DNA from: Arthrobacter sp. SLBN-112
Lineage (GTDB): Bacteria; Actinomycetota; Actinomycetes; Actinomycetales; Micrococcaceae
Length of the DNA: 64,000 nt
Assembly: GCF_006715225.1 (NCBI RefSeq)
Contig: NZ_VFMU01000001.1
Coordinates: 2,480,001 to 2,544,000 of the forward strand
Direction of reading: 5' to 3'
Below, in pieces: positions 44,201 through 53,791 of this stretch (positions are counted from its first letter, which is position 1; each line of letters opens with the position of its first letter). The position numbers and the translations under genes are program-made. The notes below the pieces were generated by a model. It searched no databases. It was not told where the DNA came from and saw only the letters and a list, made by a program, of their open reading frames with translations.

Positions 44201-47200
44201 ATTGTGGGAATCGCTCCGCCGGAGGCCAACAACCAGAAGCCCATCGCGGTGGATGACGCCGTGGATGTCAGGCCGGGCCGCAAGGTGGCCGTGGAGGCCC
44301 TGGCAAACGATTCAGACCCCGACGGCGACCCGCTCAGCCTGGTCTCCGATGGTTTCGAGGCGAAGCCTGAACTGCAGGTCGAGGCAACGGACGCCGCCAA
44401 GGTCCTTTTCACGGCGCCAGGTGCTGCCGGCAACGAAAGCATCAGCTACCGGATCCAGGACGACAAGAAAGCTTCGGCCAGCGCCGTCATCCGGATCCGG
44501 GTCAGCCCGGATGCCGAACTCAAGCGCCCCGTGGCCAAGGATGACCGGGTGACGGTGGCGGAAACCCTCGGCAAGACAGCCGTGGACGTGCCGGTCCTTA
44601 AGAACGACTCGGATGCCGATGGTGTGGCCTCCGACCTCAAAATCAGCCTGCCCGACGGCAACCCCAACGCCCGCGATGGCGGCTCGGGCAACGTGGTGGT
44701 GGCGCTGACCCCGGAAGACCAACTGATTCCCTACACGGTGACGGACATCGACGGGCTCACCTCCACCGCCCTGATGTGGATCCCCGGCCAGGGCGCGCAA
44801 TACCCCACGCTGGCCAAAACCGAGCCGGTCGAAATCATGTCCGGCAAGGACGTCACGCTGGACCTTTCCGAATATGTCCGCGTCCGCAACGGCCGCACTG
44901 CCCGGGTCACGGTGGCTGACTCGGTGCGCGTTCAGGGCGGATCTTCCGACGGCGTCATCCAGTCCGACGGGAAGGCCCTGCGGTACGCGGCGAAGCCCGA
45001 CTACGTGGGTCCCGGCTCCATCACCTTCGAGGTCACGGACGGCTCCGGGCCGGAGGACGGGGACGGCCTGAAATCCACACTGGTCATCATGACCAAGGTG
45101 ATCCCCGACCCCAATGCCAACCACCCGCCTACGTTCAGCGGCACTTCAGTGGACGTCCCCAAGGCAGAACAGGCAACGGTTGACCTGGCCGGACTGGCCA
45201 AAGACGTGGACGATCGGGACAAGGACAACCTGCGCTTCGAACTCGACGGGACGCTTCCCGCCGGTTTCACCGCAAAGGTCGACGGCGCCACCCTCGCCAT
45301 CACTGCCGACGGTTCCCTTGGCATCGGCGTCACCGGAAACATCCAGGTGAAGGCCACCGACGGCAGGTCGCCCGCCGTGGCTGCCACCATCACGGCACGC
45401 CATGTGGCCTCCAACCGGCCGCTGCCTGTGGCCAATGACGACGCAGTGGAGAAAGCCAACGCGGGCAAAACGGAACGCGTCAACGTCCTGGCCAACGACT
45501 TCAACCCCTTCCCGGACACCCCTCTCCGGATAGTCGCCGCCACCGTGGAGACGGGTTCTGCGGCGGGACAGCCGGGGGTATCAGGAGACAGCATCACTGT
45601 TACCCCGGCTGACGGCTACAAAGGCGTCATGGTGGTCCGGTACACCCTGGCGGACAAGACAGGCGACCTGTCCCGCCAGGTGGACGGCCGCCTGAGACTC
45701 ACCGTGCGGGACAAACCCGACGCGCCCTCGGCTCCCAGTGCCACCGACGTCCGCAGCCGGACCGCCGTCCTCAAATGGGCCCCGCCGTCGGACAACGGTG
45801 CCGCCATCACGGGATACACGGTCCGTTCGAACAACGGCTTCGAGCAGAAGTGCCCCACCACCACCTGCACGTTGAGCGGGCTGACCAACAACGTCAAGTA
45901 CGTGTTCACGGTGCTGGCCACCAATGAGGTGGGGGACTCACAGGCGTCTCCACAGTCCAACGAAATCCGGCCGGACGAGAAGCCGTCACCCCCTGATGCC
46001 CCCACCGTCAAGGCCGGCGACAAGACCATGGCCATCACCTGGCCGGCCGCGAAAACCGAGGGCTCACCGGTGAAGCACTACAACCTGGAGATCTCTCCGC
46101 CGCCGGCCAGCGGCGTCGCGGTCAAGAACGAGGTGGCCGGGCTGAACTACACCTGGACCGGCCTCACCAACGGCGTCAAGTACAAGGTGCGCGCGCAGGC
46201 CGTCAACGAACTCGGCGCCTCCGACTGGGGGACCTACTCGGCGGAAGACAACCCCGCCGGCGTCCCTGCGGCACCCGCTGCGCCGTCGTCCGCCGTCGCA
46301 CCTTCCGTGGGAAGCCAGAGCCAGATCAGGGTCACCTGGTCCGAACCCAACACCAACGGCGACCCCATCAGCTCCTACTACGTCACCATGAGCGGCGGCA
46401 ACGCCGCTGCCCAGACGCAGACCGTGCCCGGCAATGTCCGCACCGCGAACTTCACCGCCAACAACTCCGAGGCTGCCTACACCTTCACGGTGCAGGCTGA
46501 AAACAAGGCAGGCAAGGGCAACGTCAGCCCGCCCTCGACGCCCCGACGCGCGACCGGCAAGCTGGCAACGGTATCAGGCGTTACGGCAACACCCGCCAAT
46601 ACAGGTGGGGCAGGACGCTCAGTGACAGTGGACTTCCGCAAGCTGACCGCTGCCGAACGCAACGGTTCCGCCGAGAACGAAGTCAGCTACAGCTACAACG
46701 CCAGCAACGGCGCACGCGGACCCATCACGCCAGGGCAGACCGTTGGCGGCTTCACCAACGGCTCGGCCGTCAGCATCACCGTTATTGCCAATTCAACGGT
46801 GGCTCCAAGTTCGGACGGCAGCACCCCTGCGACGGCCACGCCGTACGGATCCCCGGGCACCCCCTCGGCGTCAGGCCAAAATGGCGGAGTCAACCAAAAG
46901 TCGGCCACCCTCAACTGGTCCTCACCGTCCACCAGCACCAACGACGTCGCCCAAACCAAGATCAGGATCAACAACGGCGGCTGGGAGAACGTTGCCCCCT
47001 CCGGCAGCAGGACAGTCAACACGGCAGGGTTCGGCGAAACCGTCACCATCGCCGTGCAGACCTTCAACTCGCTGGGCACCGGCAGCGCGGTGGTCACTGC
47101 CAGCGCCACGTCAGGCAAGCAGGGACTGTGGGAAACCCGGATCAAGACCTCCGACCCCAACTTCGAGCGGAGCTGTACCTTCACTTTGGGCGGATCGAAC

Positions 47201-47446
47201 TACCGGCCCAATCCCTACTTCGACTGTGACGGCGTCACGGGGGACAACCCGCCATGGTTCTACAAGGTCACCCAGGACCGCATCATGGTGGCGTGCTACA
47301 TCGACCAGAGCGACAACTGGTCAGGCACCGGCATCATCCGCTGGTGGCGGGTCGAATCCGGTTCAGCACGCAACGTGGGCCGCTACGTCATCGCCGGCCA
47401 CACCACTCTTCCCGACCCCGCCGCACTTGGAGCCCCGCATTGCTGA
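41273..47446 (+). CDS. Giant surface protein 1: TM anchor, propeller-like region, Ig-like (cadherin/Big) repeats, FN3 domains
   Basis: This 2057-residue protein has a basic cytosolic N-terminus of about 28 residues, one membrane helix (about 29-48), a beta-rich region (about 50-385) with propeller-like repeats, then roughly ten Ig/cadherin-like repeats marked by NDSDPDGD-type motifs (about 430-1480), and several FN3 domains (about 1490-1900). The C-terminal 90 residues contain cysteines. The type II topology places almost everything outside the cell. In Bifidobacterium the matching FN3 gene belongs to the PFNA cluster with a kinase, AAA ATPase, DUF58 and transglutaminase. Residues about 30-384 are nearly identical to those of the next gene. 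The start ATG 41273 was chosen with GGGGGA upstream. Confidence 0.85.
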   Translation: MKRRGQTRAQSPASGVPRWRRLPRSRGFTGSAFGAVVAVVVTGAVLYPGFKTTEVELNDGGVWVVSKSKNAVGRLNYPSRVLDGAVTPASTTFDVLQHAGEVFVDDEAGSTLNQVSPANLRLGGDKQLPGAADVSFGARTMSVTDAASGKVWAVSPSTVNGFDKEASEPVLVGSAGLVSAVGSDDRIYSADPKTGAVSVTGVDANGAVTSSESETWDGLRGAGDVQMTVVGDRPVVLDAAAGNLFLPGGKRLALEGARDAKLQQPGPGSDVVAIATRKALLKQPLDGGTAKTVTFDGEGVPAAPVQLGGCVHAAWSGANKYVRDCTNDGDDKKVDVPRASASPSYVFRVNRDLVVLNDVNSGNVWLVNQNMQLVNNWDDVIPPKETSDDADKDSADEVQQTVLPDRTKPNSAPVAKPDQFGIRAGRTTILPVLDNDSDPDGDVLTVRTPEGVRTGSVSPIYGSTGLQTAVPADKAGSETFKYTVDDGRGLSASADITLNVVPPGTNSAPRQKPNRNTTLVVQSGKAVTQNILPDWIDPDGDDLFAVSVSSTDPLDQARIRPDGQLTFQDSGAGPGRKVLTVSVSDGQATAEGKVTVDVRSPGSLPPIANADHVVAVAGTDTVITPLKNDSDPQGGTLRLAQATPDAESTATLNPDQQTFTFNSRTPGAHYVSYLVTNGPASAQQLVRVDVVPGTDEGAPVAVRDTALLPTGGDVLVDVLGNDSDPSGGVLVVQSVTADAGLPVSVAVLDHSVVRITDIRAEGQLTVRYTVSNGRSSATGEIAVIMVPAPAKLQAPQAKPDEATVRVNDVVTIPVLANDTDPNGSKLTLLPDLAQQPDAGDGRIFVAGDQLRFLAGPEAKTVYAIYKVQNESGQVDSQQVTIRIRARDDDRNSRPEPRNLTARVVAGMTVKVPVPLDGIDADGDSVQLIGIDKAPAMGTAVVREGYLEFTAAGDAAGTDSFTYRVRDRIGAENTGTVIVGIAPPEANNQKPIAVDDAVDVRPGRKVAVEALANDSDPDGDPLSLVSDGFEAKPELQVEATDAAKVLFTAPGAAGNESISYRIQDDKKASASAVIRIRVSPDAELKRPVAKDDRVTVAETLGKTAVDVPVLKNDSDADGVASDLKISLPDGNPNARDGGSGNVVVALTPEDQLIPYTVTDIDGLTSTALMWIPGQGAQYPTLAKTEPVEIMSGKDVTLDLSEYVRVRNGRTARVTVADSVRVQGGSSDGVIQSDGKALRYAAKPDYVGPGSITFEVTDGSGPEDGDGLKSTLVIMTKVIPDPNANHPPTFSGTSVDVPKAEQATVDLAGLAKDVDDRDKDNLRFELDGTLPAGFTAKVDGATLAITADGSLGIGVTGNIQVKATDGRSPAVAATITARHVASNRPLPVANDDAVEKANAGKTERVNVLANDFNPFPDTPLRIVAATVETGSAAGQPGVSGDSITVTPADGYKGVMVVRYTLADKTGDLSRQVDGRLRLTVRDKPDAPSAPSATDVRSRTAVLKWAPPSDNGAAITGYTVRSNNGFEQKCPTTTCTLSGLTNNVKYVFTVLATNEVGDSQASPQSNEIRPDEKPSPPDAPTVKAGDKTMAITWPAAKTEGSPVKHYNLEISPPPASGVAVKNEVAGLNYTWTGLTNGVKYKVRAQAVNELGASDWGTYSAEDNPAGVPAAPAAPSSAVAPSVGSQSQIRVTWSEPNTNGDPISSYYVTMSGGNAAAQTQTVPGNVRTANFTANNSEAAYTFTVQAENKAGKGNVSPPSTPRRATGKLATVSGVTATPANTGGAGRSVTVDFRKLTAAERNGSAENEVSYSYNASNGARGPITPGQTVGGFTNGSAVSITVIANSTVAPSSDGSTPATATPYGSPGTPSASGQNGGVNQKSATLNWSSPSTSTNDVAQTKIRINNGGWENVAPSGSRTVNTAGFGETVTIAVQTFNSLGTGSAVVTASATSGKQGLWETRIKTSDPNFERSCTFTLGGSNYRPNPYFDCDGVTGDNPPWFYKVTQDRIMVACYIDQSDNWSGTGIIRWWRVESGSARNVGRYVIAGHTTLPDPAALGAPHC
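41357..42423 (+). repeat. Near-identical module, copy 1 (pairs with 47648-48714)
   Basis: This 1067-bp segment encodes the membrane helix and propeller-like region. It aligns without gaps to 47648-48714 at a constant offset of 6291; the first 273 bp are identical. Outside it, the two genes diverge strongly. It is rich in G- and T-ending codons (GTG, TTG, GGT, GAT) unlike the surrounding C-ending codon use. Confidence 0.95.
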
Positions 47447-47593
47447 CCCGTCCCACGCCCTGCCACCCGGGCAGATGTCCCCATCGCGGGGTATTCCGCC
47501 ATTCGGTAGGCTTACGCGGGGGAAAAGAGAGCCTCGTACCGGTCCCTGACAAGGCCGCCATGCGGCCGCACAATCTGGGGGAAAAGTAACGCT

Positions 47594-50500
47594 GTGACAA
47601 CTCTGCTGGGGAAGCTTGGGCTGAAGAAGCGACACAAGAAATTCGTCACCGGTTCTGCGTTTGGTGCTGTGGTGGCGGTGGTGGTGACCGGTGCTGTGTT
47701 GTATCCGGGGTTTAAGACCACTGAGGTGGAGTTGAATGACGGCGGCGTGTGGGTGGTGTCGAAGTCGAAGAATGCTGTGGGGCGGTTGAATTATCCGTCG
47801 CGGGTGCTCGATGGTGCGGTGACGCCGGCGTCGACGACGTTCGATGTCCTTCAGCATGCGGGCGAGGTGTTTGTTGATGATGAGGCTGGTTCGACGTTGA
47901 ACCAGGTCTCGCCGGCGAATATGCGCCTGGGCGGGGATAAGCAGTTGCCGGGCGCTGCTGATGTGAGTTTCGGGGCGCGGACGATGTCGGTGACCGATGC
48001 TGCCTCGGGGAAGGTGTGGGCGGTGTCGCCGTCCACGGTGAATGGTTTTGATAAGGAGGCGTCGGAGCCGGTTTTGGTGGGTTCTGCGGGTCTTGTGTCT
48101 GCGGTGGGTTCTGATGACCGGATTTATTCGGCGGACCCAAAAACCGGGGCTGTAACGGTGACGGGTGTGGATGCCAACGGGGCGGTGACGTCCTCGGAGT
48201 CTGAGACCTGGGATGGGTTGAGGGGTGCCGGGGATGTGCAGATGACGGTGGTGGGGGACCGGCCGGTGGTGTTGGATGCTGCGGCGGGGAACCTGTTTTT
48301 GCCTGGTGGTAAGCGGTTGGCGTTGGAGGGTGCGCGGGATGCGAAGTTGCAGCAGGCGGGCCCGGGCAGTGATGTTGTGGCCATTGCCACGCGGAAGGCG
48401 TTGTTGAGGCAGCCGTTGGATGGCGGGACGGCCAAGACGGTGACGTTCGATGGTGAGGGTGTTCCTGCTGCTCCGGTGCAGTTGGGCGGGTGTGTGCATG
48501 CGGCGTGGTCGGGCGCGAACAAGTATGTCCGGGACTGCACCAATGATGGGGACGATAAGAAGGTGGACGTGCCCAGGGCGAGTGCGTCGCCGTCGTATGT
48601 TTTCCGGGTGAACCGGGACCTGGTGGTCCTGAATGACGTGAACTCGGGCAATGTCTGGTTGGTGAACCAGAACATGCAGCTGGTCAACAACTGGGACGAC
48701 GTCATCCCACCCAAAAACGAATCCGATGACCAGGACCAGGAATCGGCGGACAACAACACCATCAACATCCTGCCGGACCGCACCAAACCCAACCGGCCGC
48801 CCGAAACCAAGCCCGACGCCGTCGGCGTGCGCCCTGGCCGCACCACCATCCTGAGCGTCCTGGACAATGACTCCGACCCCGACGGCGACGTCCTGACCGC
48901 GGCGGTGGGGGACTCCCGGCCCAAAGCGGGCACGCTGGAAAGCATCTACGGCGGCACCGCGTTCCAGATCACTGTCCCGGCTGACGCCAAACCCGGCACC
49001 GAGACCTTCAACTACAGTGCTTCCGACGGCCGGGGCCTGTCCGCCGGTGGCCAGGTCACGCTCAGCGTAGTGGGACCGGACGAAAACAAACCGCCCAAGT
49101 TCAAGCGCGGCGAAGACACCACCATGCTGGTGGAACAGGGCAAGACCGTCAGCCAGAACATCCTCACCGACTGGATTGACCCCGACGGCGACGACCTGGT
49201 GCTGCTGGATGCCAAAGCCGATAACGACCAGGACCAGGTCAAGGTGCGGCGCGACGGCCTGCTCACCTTCCAGGACTCCGGTGCAACCGCCGGCAAGAAG
49301 AACGTCCAGGTCACTATCTGGGACGGACGGGCAACTGTCACCGGCAAGGTGGTGGTCAACGTCCAGCCGCCCGGCGCGCTTGCGCCCGTGGTCAACGCCG
49401 ACCACGTCACCGCCGTGGTGGGCCAGGACCTGGTCATCTCCCCGCTGAAGAACGACGTCGACCCCAACGGCGGCGCCCTCCGCCTGGCGCAGGTGGAAGC
49501 CAACGGCCCGGCCGAGCTCGGCCCGGTCACCGACGGCGGGACCTTCACCTTCCGCAGCACCACCCCCGGCCCGGTGTACCTCACGTACATTGCGAGCAAT
49601 GGTCCGCAAAGCAGCCAGGGCCTCATCCGGGTCGACGTCGAATCAGGCAACGACGGCGGCGACCCCGTGGCAGTCCATGACGTGGCCTTGATGCCCACCG
49701 GCGGCAGCGTACTGCTGGATCCCCTGGCCAACGACTCCGACCCCTCCGGCGGCGTCCTGGTGCTACAGTCCGTCAAACTCCCTGACAACGCCACGGTATC
49801 GGTCAGCGTGATCAACCACAGCGTCCTGCGGATTACCGACATCCTGGGGACCAAGGACCCCATCCTGTTCGACTACACCATGTCCAACGGGAAGAAGTCG
49901 GCCACGGGCAGCGTCTCCGTGGTGCCCGTCCCCGCCCCGGCGGTGGTGGAAGCCCCGCAGCCCAAACCGGATGAAGTGAACGTCCGTGTCAACGACGTTG
50001 TCACCATCCCGGTCCTGGACAACGACACCCATCCGCAGGGGCAGGAACTGGCCGTGGACCCGGTCCTGCCGCAGGCCGTGGATCCCGTGGACGGAAAGAG
50101 CTTCGTCTCAGAGAACACGCTCCGCTTCATCGCCGGCGCCCAGCCCAAGACGGTACGCGCCATCTACAACGCCGTGGATCCGCAGGGCCAGAAGAGCGCA
50201 GCCGCCGTCACCATCCACATCCTGCCCCTGGAGGGAGCGGAGAATTCCCGGCCCCAGCCCCGCAACCTGACCGCCCGGGTGGTGGCGGCCGGCACCGCCC
50301 GGATTCCGGTGCCGCTGGACGGAATCGATCCCGACGGCGACTCCGTGCAGCTGACCGGCATCGACAGCACCCCTGCCATGGGAACCGCCACTGTCGGCAG
50401 CAACTTCATCGACTTCACCGCCGCAGGGGACGGCACCGGTACCGACACCTTCCGCTACAAAGTGGTGGACCGCCAAGGTGCCATCAACACGGGCACCGTG

Positions 50501-53500
50501 ACCGTGGGCATCGCACCGCGCGGCGAGACCAACCAGAAGCCCACCCCGGTGGACGACGAGGTCCGGGTGCGTCCGGGGCGGCAGATCGCCGTCGACGCGA
50601 CCGCCAACGACACCGATCCCGACGGCGACCGCATCCGCATCCTCACCGACGGAGTCGAGGCCGACCCGGCCCTGCAGGCGACCGTGAGCAGGAACAGCGG
50701 CCGCATCATCCTGCAGGCCCCCAACGAGGCGGGAACCGTGAACGTGCGGTACACCGTCGCGGACGACCGGGACGCTGCTGCCCAGGCCGCCATCCGCCTG
50801 GTGGTGGACAACGACGTGCCCCTCACGGCACCGGTTGCCCGCGACGACAGGGTGACCTCGGCCCAGGCCATGGGCAAGACGGCCGTGGATGTTCCCGTCC
50901 TCAAGAACGACGAGGACCCTGACGGTGTGGGGGAGAACCTGAAGATCAGCACCGAGGCAACCACCGCCCGGCCCGGCGGTAACGGCAACGTGCTGGTGGA
51001 ACTCACCGAACAGCCCCAGCTCATTCCGTACACGGTGGAAGACGTTGACGGCCAGCAGTCCACGGCCATCATCTGGGTGCCGGGCCTGGGCCAGCAGGTC
51101 CCCACCCTGGCCAAGGATGAGGTCATCGAGGTGGTGGCCGGGCAGTCCGTCGACGTGGACCTGAAAGAGTGGGTCAAGGTACGGGAAGGCCGCTCGCCGC
51201 GGCTGACCCAGGTGGACAGGGTCAAGCTCATTGGGGCCGACGGCGGCGATCCGGTGACGCGCGACGGTACCGGCCTGAAGTACACGGCAGGAGCCGACTA
51301 CGTGGGCCCCGGATCGCTCACGTTCGAGGTCACCGACGGTACTGGCCCGGATGACCCCGCCGGTCTGAAATCAACCTTGAGCATCCGTACCAAAGTCCTG
51401 CCGAACCCCAACAAGAACAACCCGCCGGAGCTGCTTGGCGCCAATGTGGACGTTCCCAAGGGTGACCCGGCCAGCACTGACCTGGGCAAGCTGACCTCCG
51501 ACCCCGACCAGGACGACGTCGAGAAGATGAAGTATGAGCTGGTGGGGGATTCACCCGGCGGCTTCAACGCGCGCGTCGAAGGCGCGGCGCTGAAGGTTTC
51601 GGCGGCCGATTCCACGGCAACCGGGACCCGGGCCGCGGTGCAGGTCAAGGCGACGGATCCGCGCGGGCTTGAAGCCACGGCCACGTACCAGCTTGCCGTG
51701 ACCGCCTCCAACCGGCCCAAGCCCGTTGCCAACGACGACGTGCAGGACATGGCCGCCGCCGGCAAGCCGGTGACCATCAACGTCCTGGCCAATGACGCCA
51801 ACCCGTTCCCGGAAACACCGCTGAAGATCATTGCCGCAAACACCGAAACCGGCAGTGGCAACGTGGGAGTCAACGGTGACTCGATCACGGTTACGCCTGC
51901 TCCGGGTTTCACCGGAACCCTGGTGGTTGCGTACACGGTGGAGGACAAGACGCAGGACAGCTCCCGGCATGCCACGGCACGGGTCCGGCTCACCGTCAAG
52001 GACAAGCCGGCGTCACCCACCACGCCGCAGGCGCAGAGCGTGGGCGACCAGACCGCGTTGCTCAACTGGTCCGCACCGGCGGACCGGGGTTCATCCATCA
52101 CCAAGTACACGGTCTACGGGGAGGGCGGCTTCCGGCAGGACTGCCCCGCCAACACCTGCACGCTGAATGGGCTGACGAACAACACCACGTACCACTTCCA
52201 GGTGACGGCCACCAACGAATTCGGTGAGTCAGACCGGTCGCCGGCGTCCGCGGACGTGCGTCCGGACGTGAGGCCGGATACCCCGCTGGCGCCGTCGTTG
52301 AAGTTCGGCGACAAGCAGCTGACGGTCAACTGGACTGCTCCGGCGAGCAAAGGCTCGCCGGTGAAGTCCTACGACCTGGAGATTTCCCCGGCCCCCGCCG
52401 GCCAGAACCCCCAGATCCAGGGACTGACGTCCGTCAGCTACGTCTGGAAGGGCCTGCAGAACGGCGTGTCCTACAAGGTGCGGGTCCTGGCCCGGAACGA
52501 TGCGAAAGACCCGTCCGAGTGGAGCCCGTATTCGGCTGCGGAAGTACCGGCCGGCGTCCCCGCGACTCCTGCCGCGCCGAGCGTGGCACAGGCAACCCCG
52601 GTGGGTTCGCAGAGCCAGCTCAGGGTGGTGTGGACGGCGCCCAACAACAATGGTGACGCTGTCTCGTCGTATACCCTGACCACCCTCCGCGGCGGTGCCG
52701 CCATCACAAGCCAGCAGGTTGCCGGCACCTCGCAGAACGTCACGGTGGACAACTCCGAGTCCAGCTACACCTTCACGGTCTCGGCCACCAACAAGGCCGG
52801 AACCAGTGCAACCAGTGCGCCGTCGGCGGCGACCCGTGCCGTGGGCAAGCCCGGAACCGTGGGAGCGCCCACGGCCACGCTCGTGGACACCAACGGCAAC
52901 GGCGGCAAGATCGATGTCCGGTTTACGCAGTTGACGGACGCCCAGCGCAACGGCTCATCGCCGACGGAGATCACCTACCGGTACAGCCTCACGTCAGGGG
53001 GCGGCTCGGGGACCATTCCCGCCGGCGGCGGTGTGGTTGCGGCTCCCAACGGCACCCAGACATCGGTGGTGGTGTGGGCTGTTTCGTCCCGAAGCACCAG
53101 TGCCGGCGATGCCAGCGCGCCGTCCAACGCCGTCAATCCTTACGGCCTCGCGTTTGCTCCGACCGTCAACGGCAGCAACAGCAGTGGCGTCGGCGACAAG
53201 ACAGTCTCCTGGACCTGGAACCAGCCGGACGGCAACGGCAGGGCGGTGACCGGCTACCAGTACAGGCTCGATGGCGGTGGCTGGCAGGACACAACCCAGC
53301 GCTCATTCTCGAAAAGCGTGGGCTACGACGAGACGCACAAGCTGGAAGTGCGGGCCATCAGCGGGGGCCAGCCCGGCCGGATCGGCAGCGATACCTCCCG
53401 CAGTGGATCGGAGCCACCGCCCCCGGTACCCACGTCCTGGAACGTCACTGCCAGCCCGGTCCGCAGTTGCACCGAACCCCGCAAGGGCACGGACAGTTAC

Positions 53501-53716
53501 GTTGCAGGCAATCCCTCACAGTGCACGGGAGAGGGTATATGGCTCGACGCCGGCGCCCCGTCCACTGCTGACCGGTACCAGGTTTGGTACAAGACATCCA
53601 ACAACCCCAGCGGTATCTGGTATCACCTGAGCTCCGGCATGGCGTCCGGCCACTGGCTTCGCTGTGACACGTCAAACGTCGGCTGCAACCCGCCGGCCGG
53701 AATGCCCAACCGTTAG
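47594..53716 (+). CDS. Giant surface protein 2: paralogue with TM anchor, Ig-like repeats and FN3 domains
   Basis: This 2040-residue protein has the same architecture as its upstream neighbour: a short basic N-terminus (VTTLLGKLGLKKRHKKF), one membrane helix, a nearly identical propeller-like region (to about residue 373), Ig/cadherin-like repeats with NDSDPDGD/NDTDPDGD motifs, and FN3 domains (about 1475-1880). The C-terminal 80 residues differ from those of copy 1 but again carry cysteine pairs (RSCTEPRKG, SQCTG, RCDTS, GCNPP). It starts with GTG 47594 after GGGGGAAAAG. It is 147 bp after copy 1 and 75 bp before moxR. The C-terminal differences suggest distinct ligands. Confidence 0.87.
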   Translation: MTTLLGKLGLKKRHKKFVTGSAFGAVVAVVVTGAVLYPGFKTTEVELNDGGVWVVSKSKNAVGRLNYPSRVLDGAVTPASTTFDVLQHAGEVFVDDEAGSTLNQVSPANMRLGGDKQLPGAADVSFGARTMSVTDAASGKVWAVSPSTVNGFDKEASEPVLVGSAGLVSAVGSDDRIYSADPKTGAVTVTGVDANGAVTSSESETWDGLRGAGDVQMTVVGDRPVVLDAAAGNLFLPGGKRLALEGARDAKLQQAGPGSDVVAIATRKALLRQPLDGGTAKTVTFDGEGVPAAPVQLGGCVHAAWSGANKYVRDCTNDGDDKKVDVPRASASPSYVFRVNRDLVVLNDVNSGNVWLVNQNMQLVNNWDDVIPPKNESDDQDQESADNNTINILPDRTKPNRPPETKPDAVGVRPGRTTILSVLDNDSDPDGDVLTAAVGDSRPKAGTLESIYGGTAFQITVPADAKPGTETFNYSASDGRGLSAGGQVTLSVVGPDENKPPKFKRGEDTTMLVEQGKTVSQNILTDWIDPDGDDLVLLDAKADNDQDQVKVRRDGLLTFQDSGATAGKKNVQVTIWDGRATVTGKVVVNVQPPGALAPVVNADHVTAVVGQDLVISPLKNDVDPNGGALRLAQVEANGPAELGPVTDGGTFTFRSTTPGPVYLTYIASNGPQSSQGLIRVDVESGNDGGDPVAVHDVALMPTGGSVLLDPLANDSDPSGGVLVLQSVKLPDNATVSVSVINHSVLRITDILGTKDPILFDYTMSNGKKSATGSVSVVPVPAPAVVEAPQPKPDEVNVRVNDVVTIPVLDNDTHPQGQELAVDPVLPQAVDPVDGKSFVSENTLRFIAGAQPKTVRAIYNAVDPQGQKSAAAVTIHILPLEGAENSRPQPRNLTARVVAAGTARIPVPLDGIDPDGDSVQLTGIDSTPAMGTATVGSNFIDFTAAGDGTGTDTFRYKVVDRQGAINTGTVTVGIAPRGETNQKPTPVDDEVRVRPGRQIAVDATANDTDPDGDRIRILTDGVEADPALQATVSRNSGRIILQAPNEAGTVNVRYTVADDRDAAAQAAIRLVVDNDVPLTAPVARDDRVTSAQAMGKTAVDVPVLKNDEDPDGVGENLKISTEATTARPGGNGNVLVELTEQPQLIPYTVEDVDGQQSTAIIWVPGLGQQVPTLAKDEVIEVVAGQSVDVDLKEWVKVREGRSPRLTQVDRVKLIGADGGDPVTRDGTGLKYTAGADYVGPGSLTFEVTDGTGPDDPAGLKSTLSIRTKVLPNPNKNNPPELLGANVDVPKGDPASTDLGKLTSDPDQDDVEKMKYELVGDSPGGFNARVEGAALKVSAADSTATGTRAAVQVKATDPRGLEATATYQLAVTASNRPKPVANDDVQDMAAAGKPVTINVLANDANPFPETPLKIIAANTETGSGNVGVNGDSITVTPAPGFTGTLVVAYTVEDKTQDSSRHATARVRLTVKDKPASPTTPQAQSVGDQTALLNWSAPADRGSSITKYTVYGEGGFRQDCPANTCTLNGLTNNTTYHFQVTATNEFGESDRSPASADVRPDVRPDTPLAPSLKFGDKQLTVNWTAPASKGSPVKSYDLEISPAPAGQNPQIQGLTSVSYVWKGLQNGVSYKVRVLARNDAKDPSEWSPYSAAEVPAGVPATPAAPSVAQATPVGSQSQLRVVWTAPNNNGDAVSSYTLTTLRGGAAITSQQVAGTSQNVTVDNSESSYTFTVSATNKAGTSATSAPSAATRAVGKPGTVGAPTATLVDTNGNGGKIDVRFTQLTDAQRNGSSPTEITYRYSLTSGGGSGTIPAGGGVVAAPNGTQTSVVVWAVSSRSTSAGDASAPSNAVNPYGLAFAPTVNGSNSSGVGDKTVSWTWNQPDGNGRAVTGYQYRLDGGGWQDTTQRSFSKSVGYDETHKLEVRAISGGQPGRIGSDTSRSGSEPPPPVPTSWNVTASPVRSCTEPRKGTDSYVAGNPSQCTGEGIWLDAGAPSTADRYQVWYKTSNNPSGIWYHLSSGMASGHWLRCDTSNVGCNPPAGMPNR
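47648..48714 (+). repeat. Near-identical module, copy 2 (pairs with 41357-42423)
   Basis: This is the second copy of the 1067-bp module. Most differences from copy 1 are single bases, but 48037-48058 differs as a block from 41746-41767, where copy 1 has changed to C-ending codons without changing the protein. Confidence 0.95.
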
Positions 53717-53791
53717 CAGGAAACACCGCACCGCAATGCAGGTCCACCCGGGCCCGCACAGAATTCGACCCAGAAGAAGGAAGCAACTTTC

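Noticed and set aside
47363..49609. 748-codon antisense frame across the shared module (and its partner at 41267-42208)
   Set aside because: Arg/His-rich mirrored coding sequence; both copies arise only because the module is duplicated.
41273..53716. Possible CRISPR or short tandem DNA repeats in the giant genes
   Set aside because: The repeats are diverged protein domains (Ig/FN3) without constant DNA repeat units or spacers.
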